This document shows, in pieces, positions 25,240 to 33,829 of a DNA stretch of 64,000 nt. The stretch is from QAMH01 sp900556425 (GTDB lineage: Bacteria; Actinomycetota; Coriobacteriia; Coriobacteriales; QAMH01), in the NCBI GenBank assembly GCA_902475535.1, contig CABRZR010000002.1, positions 62,001 through 126,000 of the forward strand, read 5' to 3'. A model generated the notes under the pieces. The model saw nothing but the letters and a program-made list of their open reading frames with translations, was not told where the DNA came from and made no database searches. Both the position numbers and the translations under genes were made by a program. Position 1 is the first letter of the stretch. Each line of letters begins with the position of its first letter.

Positions 25240-26454
25240 ATGCCGTCGTTCTCATTCGGAAAGTCCCCCAAGGTCCACGCGCGCACTGCCTCGTCTGCCA
25301 ATCTTTCCCGTTCGGGCGAAAAGCGCTCGTTCTCGATTCCGGCCAATATCATCCTGCTCGTCATCATCGCGCTCATCCTGTGCTGCGGCCTCATCACGCT
25401 CTATGCGGTGACGAGGACCGAAACCGAGTATTCGATCACGCGCCAGCTTGTCGGCGTGGCGATCGGCATCGTCATCATGGTGGCCGTTTGGTTCTTCGAC
25501 TATCGACGCCTGGCCAATCTCATCGTTCCCCTCATCGTGCTCGACGCAATCCTCATCTTGTTGCCGATGGTTCCCGGTCTTGGCCATGAGGTGAACGGCG
25601 CGACGTCGTGGATCAGGATCGGTTCGCTCACCTTTCAGCCATCCGAGCTTGCCAAGCCGGTGACTATCCTCGCAATCGGTGCGGCTACCGCGCAGTATCA
25701 GGGTTCGATTGTCCGGGGTGCTGACTTCCTGAAGCTGCTCGGCATTTTGCTCATACCCTTCGTTCTGCTCATGCGCGAGGATTTGGGTACGGCCCTCGTC
25801 ATTCTCATCGTCGGCTTCTGCATCCTGCTCATTGGCGGTGTGGCACGACGGTGGCTCATCATCTCGGTCGCCACGGCCGTAGTGGGCGTTGCGGCCCTGC
25901 TCGGGATCAATGGCGTCGTGAATGACTGGACGGGTGGCGATGTGCAGCTCATCAGGCAGTACCAGATGAGTCGCCTGCTCGTCTTCATCGACCCGGATAA
26001 TCCCGAATACGCAGACGATGCCTACAACCTCAACCAGGCCAAGATCGCCGTTGGAAGCGGCGAGCTCGTCGGCAAGGGCTGGGGTAACGCGACGCAGTCC
26101 TCGGGCGGCTTCTTGCCCGAGTCCGCGACCGACTTCATCTTCTGCGTCTACGCCGAGCAGTTTGGCTTCGTGGGGGCGTTCATATTGCTTGTGTTGTACC
26201 TGGCGCTGCTCTTGACGGCGCTGGGCATCGGGCTTTCGTCGTCGGATTTGTTCGGCTCGCTCATCGCAGCTGGTATCATGGCGATGTGGTTGTTCCAGAT
26301 TGTCGAGAACATAGGCATGGACTTGGGCCTCATGCCCATTACGGGCATCCCGTTGCCGTTCATGAGCTACGGTTCCTCGTTCATGTTCACCAACTTCATT
26401 TGCGTCGGCTTGCTCTTATCGGTCTGGTCAAGACGCAATGACGCTCTGGGCTAG
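25240..26454 (+). CDS. rodA: Peptidoglycan glycosyltransferase RodA (SEDS family)
   Basis: A SEDS-family glycan polymerase of 404 residues with about ten membrane helices. Conserved SEDS segments are visible: GATSWIRIGSLTFQPSELAKP, LLMREDLGTALVIL, GGFLPESATDFIFCVYAEQFG and the C-terminal MPITGIPLPFMSYGSSFM. The cytoplasmic N-terminus of about 40 residues is Ser/Lys-rich. The ATG at 25240 is 7 bases after the PBP2 stop and is chosen over a longer frame from 24877 that overlaps PBP2. It works with PBP2 and MreCD in lateral wall synthesis. Confidence 0.96.
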   Translation: MPSFSFGKSPKVHARTASSANLSRSGEKRSFSIPANIILLVIIALILCCGLITLYAVTRTETEYSITRQLVGVAIGIVIMVAVWFFDYRRLANLIVPLIVLDAILILLPMVPGLGHEVNGATSWIRIGSLTFQPSELAKPVTILAIGAATAQYQGSIVRGADFLKLLGILLIPFVLLMREDLGTALVILIVGFCILLIGGVARRWLIISVATAVVGVAALLGINGVVNDWTGGDVQLIRQYQMSRLLVFIDPDNPEYADDAYNLNQAKIAVGSGELVGKGWGNATQSSGGFLPESATDFIFCVYAEQFGFVGAFILLVLYLALLLTALGIGLSSSDLFGSLIAAGIMAMWLFQIVENIGMDLGLMPITGIPLPFMSYGSSFMFTNFICVGLLLSVWSRRNDALG

Positions 26455-26477
26455 GAAGAGAAAGGTTCGGACACGTT

Positions 26478-27500
26478 ATGCCGAGCATGCCAATTGACGT
26501 AAGCAAGGTACTAAGCGCGATCACGACCATCGGGCAACAGCGTGATCTGCCTTCGCGCGTCGAGCTCGTCTTCGACCCGACGGCGAGCAACGCGCTCGTC
26601 GACAAGGTGATCGAGGCATTCGTTGACGTGTCGTCCAATGCCCATGTCACGGATGTCGTGCTCGACAAAAAGGTTCCCGTCATCCCCAAGGACACCGATC
26701 TCGTCGTCGTCATCGGCGGTGACTCGTTGCTATTGGGCGACGTTGTGCATGCGGCCGAGGAGCACGATGTCCCCGCGGTCGTCGTCATCGAGCGTGGCAA
26801 GACCTACTTCGCGAATGACAGGCGCTCGGCGCAAGCCTACGCCGACATGACGCTGTCGGCGAATACTGCCCCGACGCTGACGGGCACGGCCCATACGCCT
26901 GGCGTGGGCAGAGGCATCGACCTCGAGAACCTCGTGGACCTCGAACTCGATAGCGAGTCCGCACGTCCGCTCGAACAGCTCGGCACCTGGATTGTCCAGA
27001 ACGTACCGAGCAAGCGCCTCTCGCTTGCGCGGGCCTTTCCGTTCATACGTCATCCACTGGCCGTCGAGCTTGCCAAGCAGACGACCATCCAGAACGGTGC
27101 CATCGGACTCGTCTTCTTCGTGCCGGGTGCCGATATGCCGCTCATCGCGCTCAACCAGGCCAAGATGGTTCTTCAGATTGCCGCCGTGTACGGCAAGGAG
27201 ATGAGCAAGGAGCGCCTCGGCGAGGTGCTCGCCGTGATGGCGGGCGGCTTCGGCTGCCGCGCCGTCGCGCGCCAGCTCGTCGCGCGTGCGCCCATGCTGG
27301 GCTGGGCCATCAAGCCTGCCGTTGCCGCATCGGGAACGATGGGCATGGCGATTGCCGCGATCGAATACTACGAGGAGAACGGCAAACTGCATGGGCTCTC
27401 CGACGTGGCTGCCAAGGTCGCCAAGAAGGCGGCTCCCGTCGTCGACAAGGGTGGAGACCTTGTCGGCAATGTCGTGAGCAGTGCAACCGCTCACGACTAG
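26478..27500 (+). CDS. DUF697 (YcjF-like) domain protein
   Basis: A 340-residue protein of unknown function following rodA after 23 bases. The N-terminal 110 residues form an alpha/beta region (VELVFDPTASNALVD, DLVVVIGGDSLLLG) that looks like a Rossmann-like or degenerate GTPase half, with no Walker A. The C-terminal half matches the DUF697 pattern: LVFFVPGADMPLIALNQAKM, LAVMAGGFGCRAVARQLV and two amphipathic or hydrophobic helices. DUF697 often follows Era-like GTPase domains that act at the membrane. The GTPase domain seems lost or replaced here. SD-like AGAGAAAGG is upstream. Confidence 0.65.
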   Translation: MPSMPIDVSKVLSAITTIGQQRDLPSRVELVFDPTASNALVDKVIEAFVDVSSNAHVTDVVLDKKVPVIPKDTDLVVVIGGDSLLLGDVVHAAEEHDVPAVVVIERGKTYFANDRRSAQAYADMTLSANTAPTLTGTAHTPGVGRGIDLENLVDLELDSESARPLEQLGTWIVQNVPSKRLSLARAFPFIRHPLAVELAKQTTIQNGAIGLVFFVPGADMPLIALNQAKMVLQIAAVYGKEMSKERLGEVLAVMAGGFGCRAVARQLVARAPMLGWAIKPAVAASGTMGMAIAAIEYYEENGKLHGLSDVAAKVAKKAAPVVDKGGDLVGNVVSSATAHD

Positions 27501-27533
27501 GCAGTACCGTAAGCTACCGTAAGCCAGCATCCC

Positions 27534-29486
27534 ATGATTCCAAAATCGGCCTTGGAGGCAGACGACGTGCAGGAACTCAATCTGTGGCAACGCTATGCGC
27601 CGCTTCTCGCCCGGGTCGAGAAGCCCTCGCGCTATTTGGGCCAGGAGTGGGGCAGTGTCGCGCCTTCCGAGAAGAAGGGTGCCGATTATCATGCGGTGCT
27701 CGTGTATCCGGACACGTACGAGATCGGCCAGGCAAACCAGGCCATCGCCATTCTCTACGACTGCCTCAACGCCAACGAGCATATCTACTGCGAACGTGCG
27801 TATCTGCCATGGGTCGATATGATCGCCCTCATGTGCGAGCATGGGCTGCCGCTTGCGTCCCTCGAGACCTATACGCCCGTGCGCAATTTCGATTTCGTTG
27901 GCATCACCTTGCCGCACGAGCTCTGCGCCACGAACATCCTCGAGTTTCTTGATCTTGCCGGCATCACGCTGCATGCCGACGAGCGCGGGGAGGACGAACC
28001 GCTCGTCATGGGCGGTGGTCCTTGTGCGTACAACCCCGAGCCGTTCGCGCCGTTCTTCGATCTCATCTTCGTGGGGGAGGGTGAAGAGCTCGACGTGGAA
28101 GTCGCGCTCAGGCATCGCGAGCTCAAGAAGCGAGGTGCGTCGCGTGCGGAGATTCTGCGCGAGCTCTCCCGCATCGAGGGCGTATATGTTCCGAGTCTCT
28201 ATGACGTCGAGGAGCATGAGATTCGCGACGAGCAGCTGGCAGCAGGCATGCGTGGCTACACGACGGTCACGCCAATTGACGCGGAGGTGCCGGCGCAGGT
28301 CGCAAAGCGCATCATTCGCGATTTCGATGCGTTGCCTGCCCTGCCGCACCAGATCGTCCCGTATTGCGAGCTCGTGCACGACCGTCTCGCAATCGAGATT
28401 CTGCGCGGCTGCAATCGCGGCTGCCGCTTTTGCCAGGCGGGTATGATCTATCGTCCCGTACGCGAGCGCAAAGCCGATACCGTTATCGCGGCGGTCATGG
28501 ATGGCCTTGCCTCGACGGGCTATGACGAGGTATCCCTCACCTCTCTTTCCTCGACGGACCACTCGACTATCGAGCAAATGCTCAGGCGATTGAACCGCAG
28601 CTTCTCGCAGACGGGCAAGAGCGTGAGCCTGCCGAGCCAGCGTGTCGATGCGCTCGGCGTCGAGCTTGCGCGACTCGCGGCGGGCGAGAAGAAGGGCAGC
28701 CTTACGCTTGCTCCCGAGGCAGGTACGCAGCGTATGCGCGATGTCATCAACAAGGGCGTGAGCGAGGAAGACCTGCTCCATGCCGTGACGAGCGCCGTTG
28801 AGGCGGGCTGGCGTGGCTTCAAGCTCTACTTCATGATCGGGCTGCCAGGTGAGACCGACGAGGACGTTGCCGGCATCGGCGCCCTGTGCCGTCGCGTCTA
28901 TGCCGCTGCCAAGGATGCCGTTCCCGAGGGGGAGCCGCGCAATATCCGCCTCAATGTCTCGGTCGCGCTCTTCATTCCCAAGGCGATGACGCCGTTTCAG
29001 TGGAACGGCCAGATATCGCTTTCGGAGATTAGCCATCGCATCGACGTGCTGCGGGCGAGCTTCCCCAAAAAGGGCATTAACCTGCACTGGCACGATTCGG
29101 ATACGAGTTACGTTGAAGCAGTCTTGGCTCGTGGTGGACGAGAGTGCGCCGAGCTGATCGAGGAGGCATGGCGGCGAGGCGCGCGTTTTGACGCCTGGAC
29201 CGAGCAGTTTACCTTTGCCGCCTGGGAACAGGCCGGCGATGTGTGCGGCGTGCCCATCATGCAGCGCGCTGCCTGCGAATACGAGGAAGGCGCTCCTCTC
29301 CCGTGGGGTCATATCTCCGCTGGCGTGAGCGAGGAGTTCCTGCGCGAGGAACGCGCCCGTGCCCGCGTGGGCGAGGTAACGCCCGATTGCAGCTTTACGA
29401 GCTGCTCGCAGTGCGGCGTCTGCCCGCTTGTGGGAATGACGAACGTTATCGAAGGCACGCGAACCCTGCGAGGTGAGTGCGCATGA
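27534..29486 (+). CDS. TIGR03960-family B12-binding radical SAM protein
   Basis: A 650-residue radical-SAM protein with an N-terminal cobalamin-binding-like domain (about 35-220; VLVYPDTYEIGQANQAIAIL, VMGGGPCAYNPEP) and a radical-SAM core with the CxxxCxxC cluster (GCNRGCRFCQAG, about residue 293). LAPEAGTQRMRDVINKG is typical of this subfamily. It also has a C-terminal Cys-rich end (FTSCSQCGVCP). In many bacteria it neighbours or fuses with the DUF2344/TIGR03936 protein and lies close to rplU-rpmA, as here. The substrate is unproven; rRNA or tRNA modification is plausible. The ATG at 27534 is one of several possible starts. Confidence 0.88.
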   Translation: MIPKSALEADDVQELNLWQRYAPLLARVEKPSRYLGQEWGSVAPSEKKGADYHAVLVYPDTYEIGQANQAIAILYDCLNANEHIYCERAYLPWVDMIALMCEHGLPLASLETYTPVRNFDFVGITLPHELCATNILEFLDLAGITLHADERGEDEPLVMGGGPCAYNPEPFAPFFDLIFVGEGEELDVEVALRHRELKKRGASRAEILRELSRIEGVYVPSLYDVEEHEIRDEQLAAGMRGYTTVTPIDAEVPAQVAKRIIRDFDALPALPHQIVPYCELVHDRLAIEILRGCNRGCRFCQAGMIYRPVRERKADTVIAAVMDGLASTGYDEVSLTSLSSTDHSTIEQMLRRLNRSFSQTGKSVSLPSQRVDALGVELARLAAGEKKGSLTLAPEAGTQRMRDVINKGVSEEDLLHAVTSAVEAGWRGFKLYFMIGLPGETDEDVAGIGALCRRVYAAAKDAVPEGEPRNIRLNVSVALFIPKAMTPFQWNGQISLSEISHRIDVLRASFPKKGINLHWHDSDTSYVEAVLARGGRECAELIEEAWRRGARFDAWTEQFTFAAWEQAGDVCGVPIMQRAACEYEEGAPLPWGHISAGVSEEFLREERARARVGEVTPDCSFTSCSQCGVCPLVGMTNVIEGTRTLRGECA

Positions 29487-30154
29487 GCGAGGGGTTTCGT
29501 CTGCGAGTCAAGTACCAGATCACGGACAGGCTCGCGTATTTATCGCATCTCGAGACCGTGCGTTCGATGGAGCGTGTCGTGCGCAGGGCCGGCCTGCCCT
29601 TCGCGATCACCGAGGGTTTCAATCCGCACATGAAGATTGCCTTTGGTCCTGCATTGCCCGTAGGAGCCGGCTCACGCTCGGAATACTTCGACCTGCGTTT
29701 GCGTGAGTACGTTTCACCCGATCTTGCGCTCGCGGCGCTGCAAGCGGCCGCTCCGGAAAACCTCATGCCCATTGCATGCGCATATTGCGCCCATGGCGAT
29801 GATGCGATTGATGTTACGTATCCGGTGAGCGTGTGGAAGGCCGAGCTCGCGTGCGAGGGAATCGATGTCGATGACGTGACGCGCGCGCTCGAGCAGCTGG
29901 TTGATCGCGGCTTCATCGAGGTCACAAAGACCAAGGGCCGTAAGACGACGGTCAAGCGCGTCGAATTCGAGGGCAGGCTCGTGGATGGTCCGCACGTAAC
30001 TGCCGACGATGATGTCGTGACGGTCGGCTTCTCCACCTTCCAAGGCAGCGAAGGGGCATTACGTCCTGACAAATTCATCTCTGCAGCTTGCGAGCTGATG
30101 GATGATCAGGTTACCGTCAAGAGCCTCACCCGGATGGAGCTGCGGGAAGCGTAA
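29483..30154 (+). CDS. TIGR03936 / DUF2344 family protein
   Basis: A 223-residue protein of the DUF2344 family, partner of the preceding radical-SAM protein. Typical sequence is LRVKYQITDRLAYLSHLETV, then FNPHMKIAFGPALPVGAGS and EYFDLRL. The start ATG at 29483 overlaps the radical-SAM stop (ATGA), so the pair is translationally coupled; an upstream GTG at 29477 is less likely. The family is conserved and functionally unresolved; a role in RNA modification with its partner is inference. A 172-base nested hairpin begins 6 bases after the stop. Confidence 0.88.
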   Translation: MSEGFRLRVKYQITDRLAYLSHLETVRSMERVVRRAGLPFAITEGFNPHMKIAFGPALPVGAGSRSEYFDLRLREYVSPDLALAALQAAAPENLMPIACAYCAHGDDAIDVTYPVSVWKAELACEGIDVDDVTRALEQLVDRGFIEVTKTKGRKTTVKRVEFEGRLVDGPHVTADDDVVTVGFSTFQGSEGALRPDKFISAACELMDDQVTVKSLTRMELREA

Positions 30155-30159
30155 ATTAT

Positions 30160-30331
30160 GAGGTCGGCCGTGTTCCATGCAGGGACTTGCTTTCGCACCC
30201 GACGCGCCGTTTGCACGATGCTGCTGCGGAACTCGCGCGCACAGATCGCGCGCTCAGACAGTCCTCGCAAACCCGCATCGTGCAAACGTCGCGTCTGCTC
30301 AAGATGCCCTGCATGGAACACGGCCGACCTC
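30160..30331. repeat. Long nested palindrome upstream of rplU
   Basis: Outer perfect 25-base inverted arms are at 30160-30184 (GAGGTCGGCCGTGTTCC...) and 30307-30331. A second pair of 21-base arms with one mismatch lies at 30201-30221 (GACGCGCCGTTTGCACGATG...) and 30275-30295. An inner GCGCGC hairpin lies at 30235-30240/30248-30253. Most of the 172 bases can fold into one long hairpin with internal loops. It occupies most of the 326-base gap between the DUF2344 gene and rplU, so I see no gene there. It differs in sequence from the folC palindrome but shares its nested layout. Confidence 0.9.
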
Positions 30332-30369
30332 CGCTCTCGCACCGCCATTCCATATCGCGAAATTTTTCC

Positions 30370-30398
30370 TTGTCACGTCGGGGTTCTGCTAGTAGACT
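30370..30398 (+). promoter_or_regulatory. Promoter of rplU-rpmA
   Basis: TTGTCA (30370-30375), a 17-base spacer and TAGACT (30393-30398). An 80-base leader with a pyrimidine-rich stretch precedes the rplU ATG. It lies just downstream of the long palindrome. Confidence 0.55.
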
Positions 30399-30480
30399 AT
30401 TAGCGTTTGCCCCCTCGTGACGGTTCTTTTCCCTTTCCCGCACGATACGGGCATGTCAATGAGTAATGAAAGGTACGAAC

Positions 30481-31047
30481 ATGTACGCGATTGTTAAAAC
30501 CGGTGGCAAGCAGTACACCGTGAAGCCGGGCGATGTGCTCGACGTTGAGAAGATCGAGGGTGAGGCCGGCGACAAGGTCTCTCTCGACGTGCTCTTCCTC
30601 AACGACGGCTCCAACGTCGTCACGGACGCGAGCGCTCTTGCCAAGACCAATGTCATGGCCGAGATTCTCGACCAGCATAAGGGTGACAAGCAGATCATCT
30701 TCAAGTTCAAGAAGCGCAAGGGCTACAAGCGCACGCGCGGTCATCGCCAGCAGCTCACCCGCCTTTGCATCGTCGACGTGAACGGCACCAAGGCTGCTGC
30801 TCCGGCGCCCAAGAAGACTGCCGCAGAGAAGCCGGCCAAGGCCGAGAAGCCTGCAAAGGCCGCTAAGCCCGCCGCCGAGAAGCCCGCCAAGAAGGAGACG
30901 AAGGCCGCTCCTGCCAAGAAGGCCGACGTCGATTTCACCAAGATGACGGTTGCCGAGCTCAAGGATTACGCCAAGGAGCATGACATCAAGCTCCCGAGCG
31001 GTGCTCGCAAGGCCGATATCATCGAGACCATCACCAACGCAGAGTAG
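30481..31047 (+). CDS. rplU: Ribosomal protein L21 with Ala/Lys linker and C-terminal SAP-like domain
   Basis: The first 103 residues are a standard bL21 (YAIVKTGGKQYTVKPGDVLD ... FKKRKGYKRTRGHRQQLT), a large-subunit protein that binds 23S rRNA. They are followed by a roughly 45-residue Ala/Lys/Pro-rich linker (repeats of EKPAKA). The last 35 residues (FTKMTVAELKDYAKEHDIKL) resemble a SAP or Rho-N-terminal helix-extended-helix nucleic-acid-binding motif. Total length is 188 residues against about 103 for ordinary L21. I choose the ATG at 30481 because it begins the conserved MYAIVKTGG; AAAGG lies 8 bases upstream. rpmA follows after 19 bases. Confidence 0.95.
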   Translation: MYAIVKTGGKQYTVKPGDVLDVEKIEGEAGDKVSLDVLFLNDGSNVVTDASALAKTNVMAEILDQHKGDKQIIFKFKKRKGYKRTRGHRQQLTRLCIVDVNGTKAAAPAPKKTAAEKPAKAEKPAKAAKPAAEKPAKKETKAAPAKKADVDFTKMTVAELKDYAKEHDIKLPSGARKADIIETITNAE

Positions 31048-31066
31048 CGAAGGGGGCTGAAGACTT

Positions 31067-31318
31067 ATGGCACACAAGAAAGGCCTCGGATCCAGTCGTA
31101 ACGGCCGCGATTCCCACGCGCAGCGTCTTGGCTGCAAGCGTTTTGCCGGTCAGGTTGTCAACGCGGGCGAGATTCTCGTTCGCCAGCGCGGCACGCACTT
31201 CCATCCCGGCGAGAACGTCGGTCGTGGCAAGGATGACACGCTGTTCGCGATGGTTCCCGGCACGGTGAAGTACACCAAGGGTCTCAAGCGCAAGGTCCAT
31301 GTGATTCCCCAGGCGTAA
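31067..31318 (+). CDS. rpmA: Ribosomal protein L27
   Basis: bL27 is a large-subunit protein reaching the peptidyl-transferase centre. It is 83 residues long. The N-terminus reads MAHKKGLGSSRNGRDS without the cleavable N-terminal extension seen in Firmicutes. QRLGCKRFAGQVVNAGEILV and RGTHFHPGENVGRG are conserved. SD AGGGGG is 10 bases upstream. It ends an rplU-rpmA operon closed by a strong terminator; the usual downstream obg gene is absent here. Confidence 0.98.
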   Translation: MAHKKGLGSSRNGRDSHAQRLGCKRFAGQVVNAGEILVRQRGTHFHPGENVGRGKDDTLFAMVPGTVKYTKGLKRKVHVIPQA

Positions 31319-31340
31319 CGCACCTCAAGCAATGCAGGAA

Positions 31341-31374
31341 AAGCCCCGTTGCCATATGGCAACGGGGCTTTTTA
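31341..31374. terminator. Strong terminator after rpmA
   Basis: A perfect 13-base stem, AAGCCCCGTTGCC (31341-31353) / GGCAACGGGGCTT (31358-31370), with a 4-base ATAT loop followed by TTTA. AAAA on the other side makes it potentially bidirectional. Confidence 0.88.
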
Positions 31375-31460
31375 TGTAGCTCGGTGCGTCCAGTGGTTTG
31401 GGACAGGGCGCTTTGATAGAATCTGTACTTTAAGACTCACCTTGAAAGGGCGGTTTCCAC

Positions 31461-33293
31461 ATGTGCGGAATCGTTGGTTACACTGGCACTGCTCCCGTAC
31501 GCGACATATTGCTCGAAGGGCTGCGCAAGCTCGAGTATCGCGGCTACGACTCGGCGGGCATCGCCGTCGAGACGAACGACAAGATCAGCATCGTGCGACG
31601 TGTCGGCAAAGTCGAAGAGCTTGCCAAGGCGGTCGAAGACTGGGATGTCACCTCGACTTGCGGCATCGGTCACACGCGCTGGGCAACGCACGGTCGTCCG
31701 ACCGAGCCGAACGCGCATCCTCACTCGGATTGCTCGGGCAAGATTGCCGTCGTGCATAACGGCATCATCGAGAACTTCGTGCAGCTGCGCGATCTCCTCG
31801 AATCCGAGGGCCACGTCTTCAAGAGCGAGACGGATACCGAGATCGTCGCCCATCTCATCGAGAAGTACTATGACGGCGATTTGATCGACGCTCTCGCACA
31901 CACGACGGAGGTTTTGCAGGGCGCCTACGGCCTGGCCGTCATGCATGTCGATCATCCGGGCGAGATTGCGGTCACGCGCAAGGATAGCCCCATCGTCGTC
32001 GGCCTCTCCGAGGGCGACGAACCTGCCGCGCTCGTGGCCAGCGACATCGTTGCCATCATGGATTTCACGCGCGACGTCGTCTTTCTCGAGGACGGTCAGT
32101 ACGCGCTGCTCAAGCCCACGAGCATCGATTACTTCAGCGCGCCGGGCGAGCCCGTCGAGCTCGAGACCATGCACATCGACTGGGACGCCGAGGACGCCGA
32201 GCGCGGCGGTTTTCCGGACTTCATGCTCAAGGAGATCTGCGAGCAGCCGCGTGCCGTGCGCGATACCATCAGCGGCGCGGTCAAGAACGGCTACGTGCTC
32301 TTCGATAACCTCGCGCTTGACGATGACGATATCGATGCCATTGACAACGTCTACATCATTGGCTGCGGCACGAGCTATCATGCCGGTCTCGTTGCCCGTG
32401 ACCTTATCGAGCGCTGGGCGCGCATCCCGACGACGGTCGAGGTGGCGAGCGAGTTTCGCTATCGCAATCCCATCGTCTCGTCCTCGACGCTCGTCATTGC
32501 CGTCTCGCAGTCTGGAGAGACCGCGGATACGCTCGCTGCCGTGCGCATTGCCCGTTCCAAGGGCGCGCGCGTCTTCGCTATCACCAACTGCGTGGGCAGT
32601 CGCATCACGCGCGAATCTGACGGCACGCTCTACGTCAAGGCGAACATGGAGATTTCCGTCGCGGCGACCAAGTCCTTTCTCGCGCAGATTTCCTGCCTTG
32701 CGCTCATCGCGATGTTCCTGGGCCAGAAGAAGGGCCGGCTAACCACGCGTCAGGTCAAATCGCTGTACTACGAGCTGCGTGAGACGCCCGCCCAGATCGA
32801 GGATATCCTGCAGGACACCTCCGTGATCGAGGAGGCGGCCAAGGAGGTCGCGAAGGCCCATTCGGTCATGTACGTGGGGCGCGGCATCGGCTCTCCCATC
32901 TGCAAGGAGGGAGCGCTCAAGCTTAAGGAGATCAGCTACCTGCACGCCGAGGCCTATCCGGCCGGCGAGCTCAAGCATGGCCCGATTGCGCTGCTCGACG
33001 AGAACGTTCCCGTTGTCGCGGTCGTGACCGAGTCCCCCACGCGCATGCAGACGCTCAGCAACGTGCAGGAGATTCTCGCGCGCGGTTCGCGCGTCGTGGC
33101 GGTTGCCTCCGAGGGCGACCAGGAGGTTGCCGATATCGCCGATTACGTCTTCTACATCCCGCGCATCGCCGATTGGTGCACGGCCATTACGGCAAGCGTT
33201 CCGTTGCAGCTCTTCGCGCGTTACATCGCGCTCGAGCGCGGCTGTGATGTCGACAAGCCGCGCAACCTCGCGAAGTCGGTGACCGTGGAATGA
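31461..33293 (+). CDS. glmS: Glutamine-fructose-6-phosphate aminotransferase
   Basis: GlmS makes glucosamine-6-phosphate, the entry to peptidoglycan amino sugars. It is 610 residues long. The N-terminal Ntn glutaminase begins MCGIVGYTG (Cys2 nucleophile) with GIGHTRWATHG. Two SIS isomerase domains follow (GCGTSYHAGLVARD, VAVSQSGETADT, YVGRGIGSPICKEGALKLKE), and the family ending KPRNLAKSVTVE is intact. A TAGAAT -10 box lies at 31417-31422. No glmS ribozyme is apparent in the short leader. The stop overlaps acpS (ATGA), starting a run of touching envelope and housekeeping genes. Confidence 0.98.
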   Translation: MCGIVGYTGTAPVRDILLEGLRKLEYRGYDSAGIAVETNDKISIVRRVGKVEELAKAVEDWDVTSTCGIGHTRWATHGRPTEPNAHPHSDCSGKIAVVHNGIIENFVQLRDLLESEGHVFKSETDTEIVAHLIEKYYDGDLIDALAHTTEVLQGAYGLAVMHVDHPGEIAVTRKDSPIVVGLSEGDEPAALVASDIVAIMDFTRDVVFLEDGQYALLKPTSIDYFSAPGEPVELETMHIDWDAEDAERGGFPDFMLKEICEQPRAVRDTISGAVKNGYVLFDNLALDDDDIDAIDNVYIIGCGTSYHAGLVARDLIERWARIPTTVEVASEFRYRNPIVSSSTLVIAVSQSGETADTLAAVRIARSKGARVFAITNCVGSRITRESDGTLYVKANMEISVAATKSFLAQISCLALIAMFLGQKKGRLTTRQVKSLYYELRETPAQIEDILQDTSVIEEAAKEVAKAHSVMYVGRGIGSPICKEGALKLKEISYLHAEAYPAGELKHGPIALLDENVPVVAVVTESPTRMQTLSNVQEILARGSRVVAVASEGDQEVADIADYVFYIPRIADWCTAITASVPLQLFARYIALERGCDVDKPRNLAKSVTVE

Positions 33294-33829
33294 CGAGCGC
33301 CGCTCAAGAGGCTCCCTCGACGGGGCTTGGGGTGGATATTGTCGAGATCGAACGCATGGAGAAGATCCTCCAGCGCTCCCCTCGCTTTGCCTACCGCGTT
33401 TTCACCGATAACGAGCGTGCCTATTGCGAGGGCCATCATCGACCTGCCGTGCGCTATGCGACGCACTTTGCCGCCAAGGAGGCCGTCCTCAAGGCACTTG
33501 GCACGGGTTTTGCCGATGGCATCGCCTTCACCGATGTCGAGGTCACGCACGACGAGAAGGGCAAGCCGCTCGCGCTGCTGCATGGGCGGGCGCAGCAAAT
33601 TGCCAGCACGCTCGGCATTCTCGAGATTCCCCTGTCGCTGAGTCGTACCAACGAGACCGCTGTCGCCAACGCCATTGCGGTCACGGCAGCGACGCGTCCC
33701 GTCGTCGAGGAGAAGACGACACCTGCCCAGGAGCTCGCGATGCGCTTTCGCGAGCTGCGCAGCATGCTCGATGACCTCGAGAGCGACGTCGACCAGGCCT
33801 ATGGGGAGGCGGACGATAGCGATGAGTGA
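33290..33829 (+). CDS. acpS: Holo-[acyl-carrier-protein] synthase
   Basis: AcpS attaches 4'-phosphopantetheine from CoA to acyl carrier protein. The core (residues about 10-125) shows GLGVDIVEIERM with the metal-binding Asp, FAAKEAVLKALGTG (catalytic Lys/Glu) and PLSLSRTNETAVANAIA. At 179 residues it is some 50 longer than typical AcpS. The extra C-terminal tail is charged and predicted helical, with no recognised domain. The start overlaps the glmS stop by 4 bases, and the stop overlaps nnrD. Confidence 0.93.
   Translation: MTSAAQEAPSTGLGVDIVEIERMEKILQRSPRFAYRVFTDNERAYCEGHHRPAVRYATHFAAKEAVLKALGTGFADGIAFTDVEVTHDEKGKPLALLHGRAQQIASTLGILEIPLSLSRTNETAVANAIAVTAATRPVVEEKTTPAQELAMRFRELRSMLDDLESDVDQAYGEADDSDE

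Noticed and set aside
23166..25397. 743-residue minus-strand open frame
   Set aside because: Antisense shadow of the PBP2 gene.
26730..29312. 860-residue minus-strand open frame
   Set aside because: It spans the antisense of the DUF697 and radical-SAM genes with shadow-like composition and no recognisable motifs.
30158..30443. Several overlapping open frames (71-95 residues) between DUF2344 gene and rplU
   Set aside because: They arise from the long palindrome, which is open on both strands; no SD and no protein-like composition.
31417..31460. glmS ribozyme
   Set aside because: The leader is only about 35 bases after the -10 box, too short for the ribozyme, and no core motif is visible.
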